From the NCBI GenBank assembly GCA_022563075.1, contig JADFOC010000209.1, positions 1 to 5,704 of the forward strand: a stretch of DNA of 5,704 nucleotides, in the 5' to 3' direction. The DNA is from Pseudomonadota bacterium (GTDB lineage Bacteria > Pseudomonadota > Gammaproteobacteria > Pseudomonadales > Pseudohongiellaceae). Both the position numbers and the translations under genes were made by a program. The notes under the pieces are model-generated. The model worked only from the letters and a program-made list of their open reading frames with translations. It was not told the origin of the DNA and searched no databases. Below, piece after piece: positions 1 through 5,704 of the stretch; position 1 is the first letter of the stretch, and the number at the start of each line of letters is the position of its first letter.

Positions 1-1134
1 CGGCAAGACATGACTAGGACCGGCGCAATAATCACCTAAGGCTTCCGCACTATGTCTACCCAAAAATATAGCGCCGGCGTGGTCGATATTGGTTAACACA
101 GCTTCAGGATCAGCAACGAATATTTCCAGATGTTCGGGAGCGATTAAATTGCTGGCAACGGCGGCTTGTTGCATATCGTCAGCATAAATAAAAATGCCTC
201 GATTCGTTAGAGAATTACTGATGATGACTTTCCGTTCCATGTCAGGGAGCAGTTTATGTATGCTAGCCATCACTCGATCCAGGAATTGCATATCCGTGGA
301 GATTAAAATTGATTGGGCATGTTCATCATGTTCTGCTTGTGCAAACAGATCCATCGCCACCCAATCGGGGTTAGTCCCGCCATCACAGATAATCGTCAAC
401 TCAGATGGACCGGCGATCATGTCGATACCCACCTCACCAAAAACCTGCTTCTTGGCGGCAGTGACGAAAATATTTCCAGGCCCAGTAATCTTGTCCACTC
501 TGGGAATGGTTTCTGTGCCATAGGCCAAGGCAGCGATAGCTTGTGCGCCCCCGATGGTAAATAGTCTATCGACCCCTGCTAAAGCAGCGGCGGCAAAAAC
601 CAGATTACCAGCATCGCTGTAGCGAGTGGGAACGGTCACGATGATTTCTCCAACGCCCGCAACCTGTGCGGGTATCGCCAACATCAATACGGAGGACGGA
701 TAATTGGCTTTGCCGCCTGGCACATAGAGCCCAACCCGCTGTAGAGGACTTATTTTCTGTCCGTATACCGAACCATCGGACTCTTGGTATTGCCAAGATG
801 ACTGTTTTTGTTTTTCGTGATAACGACGGATGCGCTCGGTGGCATGCACCAAAGCCTGTTTTTGAGCTGCAGGCAGCTTTTCTAGCGAACTGGCCATCTG
901 CTCCGGAGTAACTTGAAGATCTCCCATGGACTTGGCATCGAACCCATCAAATTTAGTCGTGAACTCTAATACGGCCTGATCTCCTCGGCTGCGAACGGCT
1001 TGTAGAATGTTGCTCACGGTACTGGTCACTTCGTCGTTAACCAACATTTCTCGTCGCAATAGTCGGGCCAGCTGATTTTCAAAATCTGAATCAGCAGTAG
1101 AAATTTGGGTAATTGAGATTAAAGTACTTGCCAT
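1..1134 (-). CDS. hisD: Histidinol dehydrogenase, C-terminus cut off by window edge
   Basis: HisD is the zinc enzyme that oxidises L-histidinol to L-histidine in two NAD-dependent steps, the last reactions of histidine synthesis in the cytoplasm. The visible 378 codons run without a stop from ATG 1134 to the left edge; the family is about 430-440 residues, so roughly 55 are outside. The signature IDMIAGPSE is at residues 237-245. By alignment from memory with E. coli HisD, the zinc ligands Q266 and H269 (in QAEH), the catalytic pair E334-H335 (in APEHLE) and zinc ligand D368 (in GDYCAG) are all present; the last zinc ligand, a C-terminal His, is beyond the edge. It lies 44 bases downstream of hisG on the same strand. 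No clear Shine-Dalgarno precedes the ATG, but the N-terminus lines up with the family. The truncation is an artefact of the window, not a pseudogene. Confidence 0.97.
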   Translation of the reverse strand, partial: MASTLISITQISTADSDFENQLARLLRREMLVNDEVTSTVSNILQAVRSRGDQAVLEFTTKFDGFDAKSMGDLQVTPEQMASSLEKLPAAQKQALVHATERIRRYHEKQKQSSWQYQESDGSVYGQKISPLQRVGLYVPGGKANYPSSVLMLAIPAQVAGVGEIIVTVPTRYSDAGNLVFAAAALAGVDRLFTIGGAQAIAALAYGTETIPRVDKITGPGNIFVTAAKKQVFGEVGIDMIAGPSELTIICDGGTNPDWVAMDLFAQAEHDEHAQSILISTDMQFLDRVMASIHKLLPDMERKVIISNSLTNRGIFIYADDMQQAAVASNLIAPEHLEIFVADPEAVLTNIDHAGAIFLGRHSAEALGDYCAGPSHVLP

Positions 1135-1178
1135 AACTAAAAATGATTGGAAATCAATCGAACACCAGAATCTGCAGC

Positions 1179-1820
1179 CTACTCCCTGTCTTCAACAGCC
1201 TTACGTAACTTACTTAGAATTTCTCGAATAATGACGTTCTTGATTTTCATCGATGCCTTGTTGACGATGACGCGAGAACTCACATTGGCGATCAGTTGCT
1301 TCGGTTCAAGGCCATTAGCCTTGAGGGTCTTGCCGGTATCGACGATATCCACTATTAAATCGGCTAACCCCATAGCTGGAGCCAATTCCAGGGCGCCATT
1401 TAGTTTAATTAGTTCAATTTGTTGGCCTTGTTCGGCGAAATATTTTTTCGCAATATTGGTAAACTTGGTTGCCACTTTAAGCCGACCCTTCCCGGGTTTC
1501 GCGCCTATGGGCTGTGCTGTCATAAGGCGGCATTTGGCTATTTTTAAATCCAGTGGTTCATAGAATCCCCCGCTACCATATTCCAACAACAAGTCGTTTC
1601 CAACTACTCCGACATCTGCGCTCCCGAACTCAACATAAGTCGGCACATCAGAGCCACGTATCACCATAATTTTTACGTTGTCCAAATTAGTATCAAATAT
1701 TAATTTTCGGCTCTGCGCTATGTTTTCTACGGGCACGATATTAGCTTGCTCAAACAGAGGGAGCACTTCTTCCAAAATTCGACCTTTGGTTAGGGCAATT
1801 ACTAAAGGTGTTGAACGCAT
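1179..1820 (-). CDS. hisG: ATP phosphoribosyltransferase, short form (HisG_S)
   Basis: HisG joins ATP and PRPP to make phosphoribosyl-ATP, the first and feedback-controlled step of histidine synthesis. At 213 residues this is the short form; the long form (about 300 residues, as in E. coli) has a C-terminal regulatory domain that is missing here. In known species short HisG works only as a complex with HisZ, a catalytically inactive histidyl-tRNA synthetase relative, so a hisZ gene elsewhere in the genome is predicted. The N-terminal substrate motif [11 protein letters not shown] is at residues 10-20. The family signature runs from E145 to L166 and includes the PRPP-binding loop DIVDTGKTL at 158-166. 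The gene sits between murA (46 bases upstream) and hisD (44 bases downstream), an order known from Pseudomonas. ATG 1820 has no recognisable Shine-Dalgarno, and the short leader before it is repetitive, so translation may depend on coupling to upstream translation. Confidence 0.97.
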   Translation of the reverse strand: MRSTPLVIALTKGRILEEVLPLFEQANIVPVENIAQSRKLIFDTNLDNVKIMVIRGSDVPTYVEFGSADVGVVGNDLLLEYGSGGFYEPLDLKIAKCRLMTAQPIGAKPGKGRLKVATKFTNIAKKYFAEQGQQIELIKLNGALELAPAMGLADLIVDIVDTGKTLKANGLEPKQLIANVSSRVIVNKASMKIKNVIIREILSKLRKAVEDRE

Positions 1821-1864
1821 TATTGCGATGCCATTTACTTGCGATGGGTCATGTTATTGCGATG
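1820..1864 (-). repeat. Three direct copies of CATCGCAA in the murA-hisG gap
   Basis: On the minus strand the octamer CATCGCAA occurs at 1864-1857, 1846-1839 and 1830-1823, with starts 18 and 16 bases apart. The outer two copies extend to an identical 11-mer, CATCGCAATAA, and the last base of the inner one is the first base of the hisG ATG. The spacers between copies differ, so this is a degenerate array rather than a clean tandem repeat. It fills nearly the whole gap between the murA stop and the hisG start. It may be a remnant of local duplication, a protein-binding array, or a translation-coupling leader; the sequence alone does not decide. Confidence 0.6.
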
Positions 1865-1866
1865 GC

Positions 1867-3162
<1,296 letters not shown>

Positions 3163-3199
3163 CTACCGGTATCCGTCCAGCGCAATAGCAAATTAACAT

Positions 3200-3436
3200 T
3201 CAGATGGCCTTGCTTTCAGAGTCGGTCATCAAGCGCATGGTAACCGCGTGAATAGCTCCACTTACAATATGCTCGTTGAGAATTTTGTACACAGATTGTT
3301 GTCGCTTGACCGCGTTCAAGCCTTCAAATACCTGACCAATTACAGTAACCAGGTATTTCCCATCACCGCCTTCCACGGCAATTTCACACTCAGGCAATTT
3401 AGCAATTAACAATAGTCTAATTTGTTCGGACTCCAA
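3200..3436 (-). CDS. ibaG: BolA-family protein IbaG, with TTG start
   Basis: IbaG (YrbA) is a small cytoplasmic BolA-family protein; family members bind monothiol glutaredoxins through a shared Fe-S cluster and are linked to acid stress and iron handling. The 78-residue product matches E. coli IbaG along most of its length: a helix-rich N-terminus (ESEQIRLLL), the core GQVFEGLNAVKRQQSVYKIL at residues 34-53 and the conserved IHAV with H63, the probable cluster ligand. The C-terminus is a few residues short and lacks the TPAEW-type ending of E. coli IbaG. The start is a TTG at 3436: the frame has a stop at 3463-3461 and no ATG or GTG in between, and GGAG lies seven bases upstream of the TTG. 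It begins 14 bases after the mlaC stop and precedes murA, as in E. coli, except that mlaB, normally between mlaC and ibaG, is missing. Confidence 0.93.
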   Translation of the reverse strand: MESEQIRLLLIAKLPECEIAVEGGDGKYLVTVIGQVFEGLNAVKRQQSVYKILNEHIVSGAIHAVTMRLMTDSESKAI

Positions 3437-3443
3437 GTCATTG

Positions 3444-3447
3444 CTCC
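3444..3447 (-). promoter_or_regulatory. Ribosome binding site that fixes the ibaG TTG start
   Basis: GGAG on the minus strand sits seven bases upstream of the TTG at 3436, between the mlaC stop and ibaG. An ATG at 3441-3439 is closer to it but is in another frame and meets a stop after 11 codons, so the site best serves the TTG. Confidence 0.6.
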
Positions 3448-3450
3448 GGA

Positions 3451-4053
3451 TTACTTCCAGTTATCCAAAACAAGGGTAATGTCGTCGTTGTGTTCCGTCA
3501 TCAGAGCTGAGAATTGAGTGAAGTATTGACGACCCAGATTTATTCCAAGAAGGCTGATATTTTTCAGTTTCCATTCATCGTTCTCATTGAGAAACATCTG
3601 ATATTGAAGTCGCAAATTCGTATCGCCACCTCGCAGCTCCATTCCCACGATGGTATCAGCACGCGGATCTGCGTCTGGATTACTCGGCGGCAGGAACACT
3701 AATTCCTCACCATTGTAGGAAACCAGTGAAGCACCATAGAAGCGTGTGAGTGTCGTTTTCAGCATAGCGGCAAAACGCTGCCTCTGCTCATCACTTGCTG
3801 AACTTGCATAGCGAGACATGACAGTATCTGCCACTGCTTCGAAATCCACGAAAGTATCGAGTACGGTTTCAACTTCGGAGAAGTAGCGATCCCTGTCGGT
3901 CAGGAAGAAGCCCTTGCTAGCAGCAACTGTTTGTAACAGGGCTCTAACGCCTAATTCGGCTGTTTCCGCGGCTGTGAGCGCCTGTGCCTGCACAATGCCT
4001 GGTAACAACACCAGCAAACCACAGGTCGCAAGTATTTTCTTCAATGATTTCAT
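3451..4053 (-). CDS. mlaC: Periplasmic phospholipid-binding protein MlaC (Ttg2D family)
   Basis: MlaC is the periplasmic shuttle of the Mla system; it carries phospholipids between the outer-membrane MlaA complex and the inner-membrane MlaFEDB transporter. The product has 200 residues, close to the family norm. A Sec signal peptide is clear: KSLKK, then a hydrophobic stretch at about 7-21, then an AQA site giving probable cleavage after residue 25. The mature part resembles the Tol_Tol_Ttg2 family: a helical segment with FVDFEAVADTVMSRY at 68-82, DEQRQRFAAMLKTTLTRFYG at 88-107, then beta-rich VSYNGEELVF at 111-120 and WKLKNISLLGINL at 161-173. ATG 4053 has GGAG eight bases upstream. It is followed by ibaG and murA as in E. 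coli, but mlaD, mlaE and mlaF upstream and mlaB downstream are absent, so its usual partners are not encoded here. The family assignment is firm; a role in a complete Mla pathway is inferred. Confidence 0.92.
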   Translation of the reverse strand: MKSLKKILATCGLLVLLPGIVQAQALTAAETAELGVRALLQTVAASKGFFLTDRDRYFSEVETVLDTFVDFEAVADTVMSRYASSASDEQRQRFAAMLKTTLTRFYGASLVSYNGEELVFLPPSNPDADPRADTIVGMELRGGDTNLRLQYQMFLNENDEWKLKNISLLGINLGRQYFTQFSALMTEHNDDITLVLDNWK

Positions 4054-4283
4054 TCGTTTATCTCCCCGCTCTCCAAATAGAGCCTACAGTGATGATTCCC
4101 GTTACTGGTAGGGAAACAACTCAGTAGTGACTATTGATCAAACAGACCTTAATACCGACTGAACCCAGATAGACCGTGGCCAGTCTACATGAATTGCGCA
4201 GTTCAAGAAATTATTACTTGCAAACAACAGCAAAGACCCTTCTAATTATCCGCTTTCTTTCAAGCACTAAGATTTCATCGTAT
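4054..4283. promoter_or_regulatory. Divergent intergenic region between mlaC and yrbG
   Basis: This 230-base gap separates the leftward mlaC operon from the rightward yrbG-kdsD genes and must carry the start signals for both. A GGAG ribosome binding site for mlaC is at 4065-4062 (minus). For the plus strand the best promoter-like pair is TTGCAA at 4218-4223 and TAATTA at 4243-4248, with a long 19-base spacer, so it is weak. I found no convincing minus-strand pair. An 8-base palindrome TTGATCAA lies at 4134-4141 but is too short to call an operator. No mlaF, mlaE or mlaD remnant is recognisable: there is no Walker A-type motif in any frame that I could read. Positions 4176-4283 are open in the yrbG frame but do not look like protein. 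Confidence 0.5.
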
Positions 4284-5240
4284 ATGCTCCTTGACACGGT
4301 CATTATCATCCTTGGATTTATTGGACTAATCTGGGGAGCGGACAAGTTTGTGTTTGGCGCATCGGCTCTGGCGCGTAATTGGGGTGTTTCGCCACTGATG
4401 ATTGGACTCACAGTTATCGCTTTCGGCACCTCCGCACCAGAGATCTTTTCATCGGCCGTCTTTTCTTTGCAGGGCGAGCCAGGTGGCGCCATCGGCAATG
4501 CACTGGGATCAAATTTATTCAACATAGGTGTTGCTCTGGGTGTCGCCGCTCTCATCAGCCCATTGAAGCCGCCAGAGTCACTGATCAACAAGGAAATTCC
4601 TGCCCTTTTACTTGTTACTCTGATAGCAGGCGCCTTGCTTCTTGACCTTTATCTAGGATTTTTTGATGCGGTTGTGTTGATAGTAATAACCGGCTACTTT
4701 GGTTATAGACTATTCAGAAAAAGAATAAGAACTGGATCGATCCCTGAAATAGATGGCAGTGAATTCACTCGAGTAAATAACGTACAAGCTGGCGCATATC
4801 TTGGATTGGGCCTGGCCTTGTTACTGCTAAGCGCTCAAGCCTTAGTGGCCGCAGCAACATCGATTGCCGAGTCGATAGGCGTGTCGACTGCAATCATCGG
4901 CTTGACTGCTGTTGCACTCGGAACCAGCTTGCCCGAACTGGCAGCCTCCGTGACCTGCGTCTTAAAGGGCCATCACGACCTGGCGATCGGAAATATTGTT
5001 GGATCGAACATTCTAAATCTGCTTATTGTACTGCCTTTTCCCGGCCTCCTAAGTCCTGAACCAATTGATCCGCAGTTGCTCTATCGCGACTACGTAGCTG
5101 TGCTATTACTAACTCTGCTATTAGCCTATTTCTGCTACCATGGCATCAAAAAAGGCAAGATGATCGGCCGCTTTAGCGGTATCATTTTCTTGTCAATTTA
5201 TTGCGGCTGGTTTACCGTGATGGTTATGCAGGAGCTTTAA
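4284..5240 (+). CDS. yrbG: YrbG-type sodium/calcium exchanger family membrane protein
   Basis: This is an inner-membrane member of the Ca2+:cation antiporter (CaCA) superfamily, which exchanges Ca2+ or related cations for Na+ or H+; the ion specificity of E. coli YrbG is not settled. The 318 residues, against 325 in E. coli, are mostly hydrophobic and form two homologous halves joined by a polar loop at about 143-168. Each half carries the alpha-repeat: GTSAPE at 48-53 with GNALGSNLFN at 71-80, and GTSLPE at 213-218 with GNIVGSNILN at 236-245. E53 and E218 correspond to the ion-coordinating glutamates of the family. I chose ATG 4284 because MLLDTV matches the E. coli YrbG start; a GTG at 4176 would add 36 polar residues unlike the family and has no ribosome site. 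The site before 4284 is also weak. It faces mlaC and precedes kdsD, the E. coli neighbour order. Confidence 0.93.
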   Translation: MLLDTVIIILGFIGLIWGADKFVFGASALARNWGVSPLMIGLTVIAFGTSAPEIFSSAVFSLQGEPGGAIGNALGSNLFNIGVALGVAALISPLKPPESLINKEIPALLLVTLIAGALLLDLYLGFFDAVVLIVITGYFGYRLFRKRIRTGSIPEIDGSEFTRVNNVQAGAYLGLGLALLLLSAQALVAAATSIAESIGVSTAIIGLTAVALGTSLPELAASVTCVLKGHHDLAIGNIVGSNILNLLIVLPFPGLLSPEPIDPQLLYRDYVAVLLLTLLLAYFCYHGIKKGKMIGRFSGIIFLSIYCGWFTVMVMQEL

Positions 5241-5278
5241 TAACCCGAAAACTGTTAACGAGATTCGCAATCACCATC

Positions 5279-5704
5279 ATGAACTCTGACTCTCCCTTCA
5301 TCGCTAGCGCTCTGAGAACGATAGAAATCGAAACCAGTGCAGTAAGCGAATTATCGAATAGAATCGATGCACAATTCGATAAAGCCTGTCAGCTAATGCT
5401 CAACTGCAAGGGTCGCGTCGTCGTTACCGGTATGGGCAAATCCGGACACATTGGCAAGAAAATCGCAGCGACACTAGCCAGCACAGGGACTCCAGCGATG
5501 TACGTGCACCCAGCCGAGGCAAGTCATGGTGACATCGGCATGATTACAGTCGACGATGTAATTCTCGCCATTTCTAACTCGGGCACAACCGAAGAGATCA
5601 CCTCATTACTACCGGTGTTAAAGCGCAAGGGCATTCCGCTGATTAGCCTGACGGGGGACAAGCAATCCGCCTTGGCCCTGGCCCCTGATGTAAATCTGGA
5701 TGCC
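5279..5704 (+). CDS. kdsD: D-arabinose 5-phosphate isomerase, C-terminus cut off by window edge
   Basis: KdsD interconverts D-ribulose 5-phosphate and D-arabinose 5-phosphate, supplying the sugar from which Kdo, the inner-core sugar of LPS, is made. The 142 visible codons cover the N-terminal SIS sugar-isomerase domain of a protein usually about 325 residues long; the two CBS domains would lie beyond the right edge. Recognisable stretches are GMGKSGHIGKK at 51-61, ASTGTPAMYVHPAEASHGD at 67-85, and AISNSGTTEEI at 97-107, all near-identical to E. coli KdsD. K54, H83 and E106 match E. coli K59, H88 and E111 with a constant offset. It starts 38 bases after yrbG on the same strand, probably in one transcript. 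In E. coli, kdsC and the lptCAB genes follow. The ATG has no strong ribosome site within the usual distance, but no better in-frame start exists after the yrbG stop. Confidence 0.96.
   Translation, partial: MNSDSPFIASALRTIEIETSAVSELSNRIDAQFDKACQLMLNCKGRVVVTGMGKSGHIGKKIAATLASTGTPAMYVHPAEASHGDIGMITVDDVILAISNSGTTEEITSLLPVLKRKGIPLISLTGDKQSALALAPDVNLDA

Noticed and set aside
1144..1156. An inverted repeat TGATT-GGA-AATCA between hisG and hisD, as a terminator or attenuator.
   Set aside because: The stem is only five mostly A-T pairs, with no U tract of a terminator; the junction is too short for a his-type attenuator and no His-rich leader is present.
1147..1563. A 138-codon plus-strand open frame opposite hisG.
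   Set aside because: It lies antisense to a well-supported hisG, resembles no family I know, and has no ribosome site; it is a shadow of the hisG codons.
1835..1852. The MTHRK mini-frame as a histidine leader peptide.
   Set aside because: It has one His codon, and no alternative hairpins or terminator follow; known his leaders carry a run of His codons.
4018..4026. A possible lipobox (LATC, Cys at residue 11) in the MlaC signal sequence.
   Set aside because: Thr before the Cys is not typical, and the Cys comes after only a few hydrophobic residues; the AQA site after a full hydrophobic core fits an ordinary Sec signal peptide.
4176..4283. A GTG-started 36-codon in-frame extension of yrbG.
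   Set aside because: The extra residues are polar, do not resemble the family N-terminus, and no ribosome site precedes the GTG; MLLDTV at 4284 matches the E. coli YrbG start.
4214..4591. A 125-codon minus-strand open frame that could have been an mlaF remnant facing yrbG.
   Set aside because: It contains no Walker A, signature or Walker B-like motif and mostly overlaps the conserved alpha-1 region of yrbG on the other strand.

Overview
The window looks like chromosomal DNA of a gammaproteobacterium. The evidence is the combination of MurA and KdsD (peptidoglycan and LPS precursor enzymes of a Gram-negative cell), a periplasmic MlaC, and a gene order matching the conserved mla-ibaG-murA / yrbG-kdsD region of E. 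coli. The murA-hisG-hisD arrangement with a short-form HisG is as in Pseudomonas-type genomes. Moderate base composition and the lack of closer matches I can recall prevent a genus call. No tRNA, rRNA, CRISPR array, insertion sequence or phage gene is visible.

Layout. Positions 1-4053 hold five co-directional minus-strand genes, read from right to left: mlaC (4053-3451), ibaG (3436-3200), murA (3129-1867), hisG (1820-1179) and hisD (from 1134, cut off by the left edge). The gaps are 14, 70, 46 and 44 bases with no convincing terminator, so they could be one transcript. Positions 4054-4283 are a divergent intergenic region. Positions 4284-5240 (+) hold a YrbG-type cation/calcium exchanger, followed after 38 bases by kdsD (+, from 5279, cut off by the right edge).

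Function. The genes mix envelope and central metabolism. MlaC is a periplasmic phospholipid carrier, IbaG a BolA-family Fe-S/redox partner protein, MurA the first committed enzyme of peptidoglycan synthesis, and KdsD the first enzyme of the Kdo branch of LPS synthesis. HisG and HisD are the first and last steps of histidine synthesis. All catalytic residues that fall inside the window are intact.

Most notable. The inner-membrane Mla transporter genes mlaF, mlaE, mlaD and the STAS gene mlaB are absent from the positions they occupy in E. coli and Pseudomonas. mlaC is the first gene of its operon and directly faces yrbG, leaving an apparently orphan carrier. A second point is the murA-hisG junction, which carries three copies of CATCGCAA. 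It can be read as two tiny back-to-back ORFs leading into the hisG start through a TAATG overlap. I found no wholly new system; these are the places worth a second look.
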